A stretch of 64,000 nucleotides of DNA, taken from positions 7,874,001-7,938,000 of the forward strand of contig NZ_CP015163.1 in NCBI RefSeq assembly GCF_003312875.1, given 5' to 3'. The notes under the pieces are model-generated. The model made no database searches. It saw only the letters and a list, made by a program, of their open reading frames with translations, and had not been told where the DNA came from. Positions within the stretch are counted from its first letter, which is position 1. Every line of letters begins with the position of its first letter. Positions 17,756 through 26,153 of this stretch are shown in pieces. A program made the position numbers and the translations under genes. This DNA is from Amycolatopsis albispora (GTDB lineage: Bacteria > Actinomycetota > Actinomycetes > Mycobacteriales > Pseudonocardiaceae).

Positions 17756-19195
17756 TTGACCTCGACATCAGACGACGTCATGACCACCGTCCGGCTGTGG
17801 TCGCTGAGCGAGGACGCCCTGGTCGAAGAGGGTGAGGAGGCCGGATCGCTCAACGTGGTCACCAGGTGGGGCGAGCTGAACCTGGAAAGCGCCGGTGCCT
17901 TCGCGATCGAGTCGCTGCGCCGGATGGGCCTCGGCCCGGTGTCCCTGCAGAACGTGGTGACCGCGCGCAAGGCGGGACCGGCGCGCAAGCTGCACGACCT
18001 GGCGGGCCTGGAGCGGGTGCTGGACCAGGTCAGCGGCTCGGTGGTGCACTCGCTCGGCCTGGCCGACGGGCAGCGCCCGCTGCTCTCGGTGGTGCCGGTG
18101 GTGCCCTCGCCCGCGTTCCGGCTGACCGAGGTCGGCCCGAAGGCGCTGAGCAGGCTGTCCCGCTTCGCCGTGCTCCGGCCGGAGGACGGCGACCTGGTGC
18201 TCGAGTCACCGCGGGCGGACTTCCGCGTGGTGCTCAGCCAGCCGCAGGCGGTCCGCATCGCGTCCGCGCTGGCCACCCCGGCGACGACCGGTGAGCTGGC
18301 CGACGCGACCGCGGTGCCCGAGCACGTGGTGGCCGACGTGGTCGCCTTCCTCACCGCGGCGGGCGTGGTGCTGTGCGGGGACGCGGCGGACGACTTCACC
18401 GAAGACGACGACGCGCTGAGACACTGGTCGCACCACGAACTGCTGTTCCACACGCACAGCCGCAGCCGCCGCGGCGAACTCGTCTCCGAATCGGCCTACC
18501 GGCAGGCCACCGAGCACCCGGCCCCGCTGACCAGGCCGGTGCCCGACGGCGAGCGCTTCCCGCTGGTTTCCCCCGAGCTGGACGGCAGCTCACCGTCGCT
18601 GACCGAGCTGCTGGAGACCGACCACGTCTGCCCGAAGTTCTCGCCCGCCGAACTCACCCGCGAGCAGCTGGGCGAACTGCTGTTCCGCAGCGCGCGCGTC
18701 CGGTCCACCGGCCCGGCCCACCCGCCGATCCCGCCGGGGCACGACGCGACGCAGCGCCCGTACTTCGCCATCGCCTGCCTGTACGAACTCGAGCTGTACT
18801 TGAGCATCGACCGCTGCGCCGGCCTGCCGCGCGCGATCTACCACTACGACCCGGCCGGGCACGCGCTCACCCTGATCGACGACGACCCCGGCCACCTCGC
18901 CGCCATGCTCGACCTGGCGAAGGTCGCCGCGGGCAGCGTCCGGCGCCCGGCCGCGATGATCTCGGTGACCGCGCGCATGGCACGCACGGCCTGGGTGCTC
19001 GGCGGGGCCGCCTACGCGGTGACGCTGATGCACGTCGGCGCGTTGCAGCAGACGCTTTACCTGTGCGCCAAGGCAATGGGCCTGTCCGCGCACGCGGTTC
19101 CGGTGGACGCCAGCGACACCGTGGACCGGGTGCTGGGGCTCGACTGGCCGGCGGAGATCGGGGTAGGGGAATGCGTGCTGGACGCACAGGGCTGA
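17756..19195 (+). CDS. SagB-type FMN azoline dehydrogenase
   Basis: 479 residues from TTG 17756 (GGGAG at 7 nt); an ATG 24 nt later is the alternative. The N-terminal half (about 1-240) is a helical peptide-binding type region as in TOMM dehydrogenases. The C-terminal nitroreductase fold (about 280-479) has the ELLFRSARVRSTG start and AMGLSAHAVPVDASD near the end. It would oxidise azolines to thiazoles and oxazoles. It follows the cyclodehydratase by 30 nt, so precursor, cyclodehydratase and dehydrogenase form one transcript. Confidence 0.88.
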   Translation: MTSTSDDVMTTVRLWSLSEDALVEEGEEAGSLNVVTRWGELNLESAGAFAIESLRRMGLGPVSLQNVVTARKAGPARKLHDLAGLERVLDQVSGSVVHSLGLADGQRPLLSVVPVVPSPAFRLTEVGPKALSRLSRFAVLRPEDGDLVLESPRADFRVVLSQPQAVRIASALATPATTGELADATAVPEHVVADVVAFLTAAGVVLCGDAADDFTEDDDALRHWSHHELLFHTHSRSRRGELVSESAYRQATEHPAPLTRPVPDGERFPLVSPELDGSSPSLTELLETDHVCPKFSPAELTREQLGELLFRSARVRSTGPAHPPIPPGHDATQRPYFAIACLYELELYLSIDRCAGLPRAIYHYDPAGHALTLIDDDPGHLAAMLDLAKVAAGSVRRPAAMISVTARMARTAWVLGGAAYAVTLMHVGALQQTLYLCAKAMGLSAHAVPVDASDTVDRVLGLDWPAEIGVGECVLDAQG

Positions 19196-19298
19196 GGGCC
19201 CCGCGACCCCTACGTGGTTGCTCGCCGAGAAGGCCGCTGGGTAGCCTCGGCAAGGCTTTCGACGCGATCGACGTCGCTGGTCACGAGGGGAGTTTCCG

Positions 19299-20531
19299 GT
19301 GAGCATCGCAAGTGGATCCGCCAGAGCCGCTGGCGAGAATGCGGGCGAGCGGCCGGAAACCGATGGCACCAACGGCACCGAGAAGGCGGCTCAGGCGCTC
19401 TGGCTGCCGGAGATCGCGCCCAGGGTGGCCAACTCCATCCTCATTTCGGTGCTCACCGGGATCAGCCTGAACGCGGTCATCGGCATCATCTTCCACTCCG
19501 GCACGTTCTGGCGGGCGGTCGGCACCGTCGCCTGCGTGCTGTGCCTGGTGGCACTGCAACTGGCGTACGTGTCCCGGCCGACCGCGCGCAAGACCTGGCA
19601 GCGCACGACGCTGGTGCTGCTGGCGCAGGCGGTGCTGGTGTGGGCGCCGATCTTCGTGTTCGGCCCGCGCTGGCACGGGTTCACCGGCCTGCTCGCCGGC
19701 AGCGTGCTGGTGCTGCTCCCGGCGGTGCTGGCCTGGCCGCTGGTGGGCGTGGTGCTGACCACGATCGTGTTCTTCGAGCTGACCAAGGGCGCGAACCTGG
19801 TCGCCCCGCTCTACGCGGTCACCTACATCATCGTCGGCACGATGATCACCGCGCTGGTGATCTACGGCCTGTCGCGGCTGGTGCAGCTGGTCAGCGACCT
19901 GCACGCGGCGCGGCACGAGCTGAGCCGGATGGCGGTGGCCGAGGAGCGGCTGCGGTTCTCCCGTGACGTGCACGACCTGCTGGGCCTGAGCCTGTCGGCG
20001 ATCACGCTGAAAACGGAGCTGACGAACCGGCTGCTCGACGACCACCCGGAACGGGCGCGCAAGGAACTCGAGGACATGCTGGTGATGTCCCGTCGCGCGC
20101 TGGCCGACGTGCGCATGGTGGCCAGCGGCAAGCGCGAGCTTTCACTGGACGAGGAGTGCAGGCAGGCGCAGTCGGCGTTGTCGGCGGCCGAAGTGGACGT
20201 TCGCATCGAACGGGACGACCGCGAGCTGGACGGTCCGGTCGGCACGGTGCTGGCGACGGTGTTGCGCGAGGGCGTGACGAACGTGCTGCGGCACAGCGAA
20301 GCCGAATGGTGTGAGATCTCGGTGCGCGACCTCGACGGCAAGGTGCGCCTGGTGATCGCGAACGACGGCGTGACGGTGAACGGCTCGTCCCCGGCGCCGA
20401 ACGCGGGCAACGGCATCCGCAACCTGTCGCACCGGGTTTCCCGGCTGGGCGGGGAGCTGACCGTGGAAACCGAGCCGGACGGGCGGTACCTGCTGCGGGC
20501 CGACGTACCGCTCGCCGCCGCGGGACGCTGA
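19299..20531 (+). CDS. NarL-type sensor histidine kinase
   Basis: 410 residues from GTG 19299 with AGGGGAG upstream. About six TM helices (50-205) are followed by a HisKA_3 dimerisation domain with SRDVHDLLGLSLSAI (His near 224). A short HATPase domain follows, with REGVTNVLRHS (N box) and NAGNGIRNLSHRV (G box). It most likely phosphorylates the LuxR-type regulator encoded convergently at 21437-22090. It lies directly after the RiPP core operon, suggesting that membrane signalling controls the locus. Confidence 0.9.
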   Translation: MSIASGSARAAGENAGERPETDGTNGTEKAAQALWLPEIAPRVANSILISVLTGISLNAVIGIIFHSGTFWRAVGTVACVLCLVALQLAYVSRPTARKTWQRTTLVLLAQAVLVWAPIFVFGPRWHGFTGLLAGSVLVLLPAVLAWPLVGVVLTTIVFFELTKGANLVAPLYAVTYIIVGTMITALVIYGLSRLVQLVSDLHAARHELSRMAVAEERLRFSRDVHDLLGLSLSAITLKTELTNRLLDDHPERARKELEDMLVMSRRALADVRMVASGKRELSLDEECRQAQSALSAAEVDVRIERDDRELDGPVGTVLATVLREGVTNVLRHSEAEWCEISVRDLDGKVRLVIANDGVTVNGSSPAPNAGNGIRNLSHRVSRLGGELTVETEPDGRYLLRADVPLAAAGR

Positions 20532-20546
20532 TCCCGGGCACGGCGA

Positions 20547-21305
20547 ATGCGCCACGTTCGCCGCCCGGGCTTCGGCATTCTCGTCGCGGTGCTGACCGGG
20601 CTTTCGGTGGACGCCACGCTCGGCGTCGTGTTCTGCGCGCGGACCACCTCGGCGGTGTGCTTCGCGGTGTTCTGCGCGGTCGCGCTTGTCGCGCTCCAAC
20701 TCGGCTACCTCGTCCGGCCCGCCGTGGTCGGCACGTGGGCGCGCATCGCGTTGGTGCTGCTCGCGCAGGCGCTGCTGACCTGGGCGCCGATGCTGGTGTT
20801 CGGCCCGCACCGGCACGGGCTGACCGGGGTGTTCGCCGGGAGCGCGCTGCTACTGCTGCCCACCGCGGTGGGCTGGCCGGTGCTGCTGGTGGTGGTCGTG
20901 GTGGTGGGTTCGGTGGAGCAGTCGGCCGGCGCGGGCCCGCTCGCGGTGTGGTGGGCGGTGAGCAACGTGGTGGTCACCGCGCTGGTGGTCTACGGCCTGT
21001 CGTGGCTGGTCCGGCTGGTGGCCGGCCTGCACGCGGCGCGGCACGACCTGAGCCGGCTGGCGGTGGCGCGGGAGCGGCTGCGCTGTGCCCGTGACGTGCA
21101 CGACCTGCTGGGGCTGAGCCTTTCGGCGATCACGCTGAAAACGGAGCTGAGCGCCCGGCTGGTCACCGACTGCCCGGCGCGGGCGCGGACGGAACTCGAG
21201 GACGTGCAGGAGATCGCCCGCCGGGCACTGGCCGAAGTCCGCTCGGTCGCGGTCGGCCGGTCCGCCGGTCCAGACCACCCGCCGAGGCCGGGTTCAGCTG
21301 GCTGA
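20547..21305 (+). CDS. Truncated paralogue of the preceding kinase, no ATPase domain
   Basis: 252 residues. Membrane region and HisKA_3 box (CARDVHDLLGLSLSAI) are close copies of the preceding kinase; the coding DNA around the His box is nearly identical too. Translation ends in a Pro-rich tail just after the dimerisation helix, so N, G1 and G2 boxes are missing. It cannot bind ATP in the usual way. It could be phosphorylated in a heterodimer with the full kinase, act as a dominant regulator, or be a decaying duplicate. It starts 15 nt after the full kinase. It has an intact frame with no visible frameshift. Confidence 0.8.
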   Translation: MRHVRRPGFGILVAVLTGLSVDATLGVVFCARTTSAVCFAVFCAVALVALQLGYLVRPAVVGTWARIALVLLAQALLTWAPMLVFGPHRHGLTGVFAGSALLLLPTAVGWPVLLVVVVVVGSVEQSAGAGPLAVWWAVSNVVVTALVVYGLSWLVRLVAGLHAARHDLSRLAVARERLRCARDVHDLLGLSLSAITLKTELSARLVTDCPARARTELEDVQEIARRALAEVRSVAVGRSAGPDHPPRPGSAG

Positions 21306-21436
21306 ATCCGGCGGCATTCGGGTGTTCGGCCACGTTTCCGATGATGATTGTCATGACCGGCCGCAACCGATTGCCGGTATTTGTGACTCCGCCATTAGAG
21401 GGAATAGCGGCGGGTCGAACAACGTCCGGCAACCGG

Positions 21437-22090
21437 TCACAGCCAGTCGTTTTCCTTGGCGATGCGGATGGCGTCCACACGATTGCGCGCATTGAGCTTG
21501 GTGACCACCGTAGTCAGGTAGTTACGCACGGTTCCGGGAGAAAGAAACAGCTGCGCGGCAATGTCCGCCACATTTTGACCGGCCGCCGCCAGTCGCAGGA
21601 TTTCGATCTCCCTGGTGGCCAGCGGGCAGTCCTCGGTGTCCCAGGCCGCCAGCGCCAGCTCGCTGTCGATCACCCGCCTGCCCACGGCCACCTGCCGGAC
21701 CGCGTTCGCCAGCTTCTTCGACGGCGCGTCCTTGAGCATGAAGCCGTTGACCCTGGCGTCCAGCGCCCGCCGCACCGTGCCCGGCCTGCCCAGACTGGTC
21801 AGGATCAGGGTCCGGCAGTCGGGCACGCTGGCGTGCAGCTCGGTGGCCGCGGTCAGCCCGTCCTTGCCGGGGAGGTCGATGTCGATGATGGCCACGTCGG
21901 GCTGGTGCTTCTGCGCGGCGGGCAGGATCTCGTCGCCGGATGCCACTTCGGCGACCACGGTGATGTCGGCCTCGAGGTTCAGCAGTGCGACGAGCGCGCC
22001 GCGCAGCATGTGCATGTCCTCGGCCAGTAGAACATTGATCACTTCGCGCCTTTCGCTCGACGTAATCGCCTCCTCAGAATAATCGCTCAT
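21437..22090 (-). CDS. LuxR/NarL-type response regulator
   Basis: 217 residues. The receiver domain (about 18-135) has acidic residues in LLAEDMHML, the phospho-acceptor Asp in AIIDIDLPG, and a Lys in FMLKDAP. The C-terminal LuxR helix-turn-helix (about 150-215) has LATREIEILRLAAAGQNVADIAAQLFLSPGTVRNYL, read in overlapping parts. It starts at ATG 22090 with GGAG at a suitable distance. It is convergent with the truncated kinase and is the probable partner of the kinase at 19299. Confidence 0.92.
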   Translation of the reverse strand: MSDYSEEAITSSERREVINVLLAEDMHMLRGALVALLNLEADITVVAEVASGDEILPAAQKHQPDVAIIDIDLPGKDGLTAATELHASVPDCRTLILTSLGRPGTVRRALDARVNGFMLKDAPSKKLANAVRQVAVGRRVIDSELALAAWDTEDCPLATREIEILRLAAAGQNVADIAAQLFLSPGTVRNYLTTVVTKLNARNRVDAIRIAKENDWL

Positions 22091-22279
22091 CAGTGTTCTC
22101 CGTGTCCTTCGAACGAGAAAAAATTCGCGCAGGCGTTATACCGAGGGTGCCCCTTTTCTCCGCCGATCTGACTATCTGCAACCCCATTGGGTCTCGGCTT
22201 CGTTTCGTCCTCGGCTCGAGTCACCGAATGCATGCTTACTCCCAGCAGTTGAGTCGGGTCGGGACGCTGGGGAGGGACA

Positions 22280-22900
22280 ATGGTTACGAACCTCTGTGCT
22301 TCGGCGTCCTGCCGGACCGGTCGCGGAACCGGCACCACTGCCTCGATCATCCCAGGTCCGCGTTTGTGCGCCCAGTGCCGGGCCCGCCTGGAACACGCCT
22401 TCCGCGAACTGCCCGGCTGGTACGCCCGGTGCGCCAGGGTGCTGGCGAACGGCGGCACCGGTTCCGCCGGTCGGCCGCGACCCGGCACTCCGTCCGGCCG
22501 ACGCGCCACCGCCGCCGCGGCCGAGCTCTGCACCGCGCTGAACACCTTCCTGCGCTCCTGGTGCGAACGCACGGTGACGAACGCGCCGGTCGACGGCTCC
22601 CTGCCGATGGCCGCCTTCCTCGCCGGACGGCTCGACGAGCTGGTCCGCCACCCCGAAGCCGGTGAGCTGCTGGCCGGGCTGGACGCGCTGATCGCCGCGG
22701 CCCGCCAGGTCGCCCACCCCAACCCGTTGCTGCACACCGAGCTGGGACCGTGCCGCCACCCCGGGTGCGACCGGGTGGTCCGGGTCGCGGTCCGCGTGAA
22801 CTCCGAACTTCCGCCGCCGCGGCTCAGCTGCGACGCGGGACACCCGTGGCTGCCCGCACCGCGGGCCGCCGAACGGTACCGGCCGGAGCGTGCCGCATGA
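22280..22900 (+). CDS. Cys-containing hypothetical protein (zinc-finger-like)
   Basis: 206 residues from an ATG with GGAGGG just upstream. It has a CAQCRAR pair (near residue 30) and a C-terminal CRHPGCDR / CDAGHPW set (near 160-190), both suggestive of zinc binding. The middle is alpha-helical with many Ala/Leu residues. I do not recognise the family; small proteins of this kind are common next to regulators in actinomycetes. The stop overlaps the AraC start (ATGA), so the two are co-translated, suggesting a shared regulatory role. Confidence 0.65.
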   Translation: MVTNLCASASCRTGRGTGTTASIIPGPRLCAQCRARLEHAFRELPGWYARCARVLANGGTGSAGRPRPGTPSGRRATAAAAELCTALNTFLRSWCERTVTNAPVDGSLPMAAFLAGRLDELVRHPEAGELLAGLDALIAAARQVAHPNPLLHTELGPCRHPGCDRVVRVAVRVNSELPPPRLSCDAGHPWLPAPRAAERYRPERAA

Positions 22901-23769
22901 ACCGACGCGGTGAGCTCGCCAACGATTCCAACCAGGGAGTGCCCATCATGCAACCGGCCGTCCGCCAAGCCATCGCCGCGATGCACGAGCGCTACTTCGA
23001 GCCCATCACGCTGAACGACCTCGCCTCCGAGGTCTTCGTCAGCCCCTTCCACTTCTCCCGGATCTTCTCCAGGGCCACCGGCGTCACCCCCGGCCGGTAC
23101 CTGACCGCGGTCCGGTTGTTCGAGGCCAAGCGCCTGCTGCTGACCACCTCGCTGACCGTGTCCGACATCGTCTGCAGCGTCGGCTACAGCAGCGTCGGCA
23201 CCTTCACCAGCCGGTTCACCAGGGCGGTCGGCATGAGCCCCACCCAGTACCGCGACCCGATGGTGAGCGAGCTGCTGGTCGCGATGGCCCCGCACTTCCA
23301 GCGGCTGCCGTCGCTGAAGACCCTGCGCGACGCCGGTCAGAGCTGCGCGGTGCCGCAGCACAACGGCGGCTCGGTGGTCGGCAGGCTGGACATGCCGCCC
23401 GGCAAGACCACCGGCAACGTGCTGATCGGCGTGTTCGCCGAGGCCATCCCGCAGTGTGGCCCGGTCGCCTTCAAGGGCATGGCCGACAGCGGCTCCACCG
23501 AGCTGATCATCAACAACGTGCCGCCCGGCCGCTGGCACGTGATCGCGGTCGCCGAGCACCAGGGCGGCCTCGGCGAGGGCCGGTCGTACTCGATCGCCAC
23601 CGCCGCGCCGATCGCCATCGCCGGTGACGAGACCGCCGCGGTGAACCTGCGGCTGCGCCCGGTGCGGCCGACCGACCCGCCGATCGCGATCACGCTGGCT
23701 TCGCGGGTCACCGCGGACGTCAACGCCGTCGCCCTCCCCCGAGTCCAGGAACTGCCCGCGGTCGCCTAG
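22897..23769 (+). CDS. AraC-family regulator with N-terminal HTH
   Basis: 290 residues from ATG 22897 (ATGA overlap with the upstream stop); an internal ATG at 22948 with GGGAG is an alternative. The HTH lies at the N terminus (about 18-115), unlike canonical AraC: ITLNDLASEVFVSPFHFSRI and VSDIVCSVGYSSVGTFTSRF. The C-terminal half (about 135-290) is beta-rich, with PPGKTTGNVLIGVF and NNVPPGRWHVIAVA, and may bind a ligand. It is probably a local regulator, directly upstream of the DUF1702 cassette. Confidence 0.85.
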   Translation: MNRRGELANDSNQGVPIMQPAVRQAIAAMHERYFEPITLNDLASEVFVSPFHFSRIFSRATGVTPGRYLTAVRLFEAKRLLLTTSLTVSDIVCSVGYSSVGTFTSRFTRAVGMSPTQYRDPMVSELLVAMAPHFQRLPSLKTLRDAGQSCAVPQHNGGSVVGRLDMPPGKTTGNVLIGVFAEAIPQCGPVAFKGMADSGSTELIINNVPPGRWHVIAVAEHQGGLGEGRSYSIATAAPIAIAGDETAAVNLRLRPVRPTDPPIAITLASRVTADVNAVALPRVQELPAVA

Positions 23770-23814
23770 CGAGTGTTCTGACAGTGGTTTGCGTGGCGGT
23801 GCGGGTAGCGGAAC

Positions 23815-23899
23815 CTCAGGCGTCTTCTCGCTCCGGGAGCTTCACCTCATGAATGCCGATTCACCACGGTGAAGCTGTCCTCGCGAGAAGACGCCTGAG
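23815..23899. repeat. Long nested inverted repeat before the DUF1702 gene
   Basis: Outer arms CTCAGGCGTCTTCTCG (from 23815) and CGAGAAGACGCCTGAG (to 23899) are perfect complements. An inner pair, GCTTCACC and GGTGAAGC, sits inside. The element lies between the AraC stop and the first DUF1702 start. It could be the AraC terminator, a leader that controls the next gene, or an operator. It is not related to the GAATGTGGCTTTC family. Confidence 0.75.
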
Positions 23900-23992
23900 A
23901 ACCCGCCGCGGTGCCAGTTGACGGCCCACCGCCAGCGGCTCCGCCGCTGATGAGACACCGCCCAAGCGGCGCCGAAAGTGAGGAAGTCCCCG

Positions 23993-24991
23993 ATGTCGAC
24001 CCTGCTCGGCTCCCTGCGGCGACGTGTGCTCGCCCCCTCGTTCCAGGCGGTCAGCTTCGCGGGCCGCGGCTTCGCCGTGGAGCCCACCGAGGCCACCGCG
24101 CGGCTGGAGGCCATTCCGCAGTCCGTGGTCGCCGGGTTCGAGTGGGGTATCGACAGCCCCGGCCAGTGGGACCTCGAACGGCGGCTGAACCTGGTCGAGG
24201 CCGAGTACCGCGGCTTCGCCTACGAGGGCGCGACGATGGCCTCGGCGGTGCTGGACGCGATGAGCTTCCGCCCGACCAGCCGCACCCGCGACCTGCTGCT
24301 CGGCCCGGGTCAGCCGCACATCTTCCTGACCTACATCGGGATCGGGTTCGCCATGGCCCGGCTGCCGCGGCCGCTGTGGAAGAAGATCGTGCCCGACCTC
24401 AGCGGCACGCCGTACCACCCGACGATGAGCTGGCTGGCCGTCGACGGGTACGGCTTCGACCGCGCCTACTTCGACACGAAGAAGATCGTGGACCGGCAGC
24501 ACGTGCTCAAGCCGTACCCGTGGGACGGTCACCCCGGCTACTTCGGCCGCGCGGTGGACCAGGGCATCGGGCGCGCGCTGTGGTTCATCCACGGCGGGCA
24601 CCCGGCGAACGTGGCGGCCGCGGTGGCGAAGTTCGCCCCCGAGCGGCAGGCGGATCTGTGGAGCGGGGTCGGCCTGGCGGCGACCTTCGCCGGGGGCGCC
24701 GACGCCGACGGGCTGGCGTCGCTGCGCGGGCCCGCCGGGCAGCACGCGCCGGAGCTGGCACTGGGCGCCGTTTTCGCGACCAAGGCCCGCACCTATTCCG
24801 GTTTTGTGCCGCCGCACACCGAAACCGCGATCCGCGCGCTCGGTGGAGTGTCCATTGAGGACGCCGTGCGCATTGCCGACGGAACCGAGGTGGCGCACGA
24901 GGAAGGAACGGCGAGTACGCCGGCCTACGAAATCTGGCGTGAGCGCATTCGCCGGGAATTCGCCACTTCGAAACTGCGCTCCGTCGCTTGA
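23993..24991 (+). CDS. DUF1702 family protein, copy 1 (enediyne-cassette type)
   Basis: 332 residues from ATG 23993 (GAGGAAG upstream); a GTG five codons earlier is less likely. The family pattern is clear: YRGFAYEGATMASAVLDAM, YIGIGFAMARLP, DGYGFDRAYFDTKK, DQGIGRALWFIHGG and GVGLAATFAGGAD. DUF1702 proteins are known companions of enediyne polyketide synthases; their biochemical role is unsettled. It is a paralogue of the gene at 25179, with conserved blocks in the same order. A strong hairpin separates the two, so this copy is probably a separate transcript. It contains no membrane helix or signal peptide. Confidence 0.88.
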   Translation: MSTLLGSLRRRVLAPSFQAVSFAGRGFAVEPTEATARLEAIPQSVVAGFEWGIDSPGQWDLERRLNLVEAEYRGFAYEGATMASAVLDAMSFRPTSRTRDLLLGPGQPHIFLTYIGIGFAMARLPRPLWKKIVPDLSGTPYHPTMSWLAVDGYGFDRAYFDTKKIVDRQHVLKPYPWDGHPGYFGRAVDQGIGRALWFIHGGHPANVAAAVAKFAPERQADLWSGVGLAATFAGGADADGLASLRGPAGQHAPELALGAVFATKARTYSGFVPPHTETAIRALGGVSIEDAVRIADGTEVAHEEGTASTPAYEIWRERIRREFATSKLRSVA

Positions 24992-25016
24992 ACACGGCCT
25001 GAAGCCCCTTTGGTCC

Positions 25017-25053
25017 AGCGGCCGCCGCTCTCTCCCGTGGAGCGGCGGCCGCT
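25017..25053. terminator. GC-rich hairpin after the first DUF1702 gene
   Basis: AGCGGCCGCCGCT pairs perfectly with AGCGGCGGCCGCT across an 11-nt loop, followed by CCCGTTTC. It lies 26 nt after the stop. It likely ends the first DUF1702 transcript, meaning the second copy has its own promoter in the 125 nt that follow. Confidence 0.75.
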
Positions 25054-25178
25054 CCCGTTTCAGGGCCCTGACCTGCGCGCCTTCGGCAAGGATGGAGTAG
25101 AGCGCGCTGGCTGCTTCTTGGGATGGTTAAGGCACGAGTGCTCCGGAATTCGATTCTACCCGATAGGGGGAGAGCGAG

Positions 25179-26153
25179 TTGGGTAATGGCTGGCGCGCGC
25201 TACGGCGCCGCATTCTGACTCCGAACGTGGTGGAAACCACTTTGGACAAACGGGGTTTCCACAAGAAGAGCCCGGCCGCGCAGGAACTGCTGGAGAAGGT
25301 CGGCAGGGTTTTCCTCGAAGGGTACGCGTACGCGGTCGAGGAGCGGACGACCGCCGACGCGATGGAGCGCTTGGACGCGATGCCGGAGCGCTGGCGCGGG
25401 TTCGCCTACGAAGGCGCCGGCATGGGCTGGGCGATGCTCGACGGCCTGCCGCTGCCCGGCCAGGGGCGGACGCAGCAGAGCCTGGTCAGCGGCGGCGATC
25501 CGCACAACTACCTGATCTACGTCGGCGTCGGCTGGGCGATGGCCAGGCTGCCGAAGTTCCGGTGGCCCGACCCCGAGGCCTTCGACCCGCTGCTGCGCTG
25601 GCTGGTGCTCGACGGGTACGGCTTCCACCAGGCCTACTTCCGGACGCACAAGTACATCAACGAGCAGTACCAGGACGAGCGGTTCGCCTGGCCGGTCGAG
25701 TCGCCCTACGCCAACCGGGCCATCGACCAGGGCATCGGCCGCGCGCTGTGGTTCATCGGCGGCACCGACGCGAAGCTGGTCACCGACCTGGTGCGCGACT
25801 TCCCCGAGTCGCGGCACTCCGACCTCTACGGCGGGATCGGGCTCGCCGCCACCTACGCGGGTGGCGCCGACCCCGAGGAGCTGCGGTACCTCCGCGACCA
25901 CGCCGGCGACCACCGCTGGATGCTCGCGCAGGGCTCGGCCTTCGCCGCCGAAGCCCGCGTGCGCGCCGGCCTGCTCGTGCCGCATTCCGAAGCCGCCGCG
26001 GAGATCCTCTGCGGCACCGACGCGGTCACGGCCGCGAAGGTCACCCAGGACGTCCGGCCCGCCGATCCCGTCGACGGTGAGGTGCCCGCCTTCGAAACCT
26101 GGCGTCAGCAGATCGCAAACGAGTTCGTTTCCATTGGAGGTGTTCACCTATGA
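25179..26153 (+). CDS. DUF1702 family protein, copy 2
   Basis: 324 residues from TTG 25179, with GGGGGAG upstream and no good ATG nearby. It has the same ordered blocks as copy 1: WRGFAYEGAGMGWAMLDGL, YVGVGWAMARLP, DGYGFHQAYFRTHKYI, DQGIGRALWFIGG and GIGLAATYAGGADPEEL. Its stop overlaps the start of the UnbV-like gene (ATGA). It leads a coupled four-gene operon of DUF1702, UnbV-like, UnbU-like and P450 genes. In enediyne clusters a DUF1702 gene sits in the same place relative to its partners. Confidence 0.88.
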   Translation: MGNGWRALRRRILTPNVVETTLDKRGFHKKSPAAQELLEKVGRVFLEGYAYAVEERTTADAMERLDAMPERWRGFAYEGAGMGWAMLDGLPLPGQGRTQQSLVSGGDPHNYLIYVGVGWAMARLPKFRWPDPEAFDPLLRWLVLDGYGFHQAYFRTHKYINEQYQDERFAWPVESPYANRAIDQGIGRALWFIGGTDAKLVTDLVRDFPESRHSDLYGGIGLAATYAGGADPEELRYLRDHAGDHRWMLAQGSAFAAEARVRAGLLVPHSEAAAEILCGTDAVTAAKVTQDVRPADPVDGEVPAFETWRQQIANEFVSIGGVHL

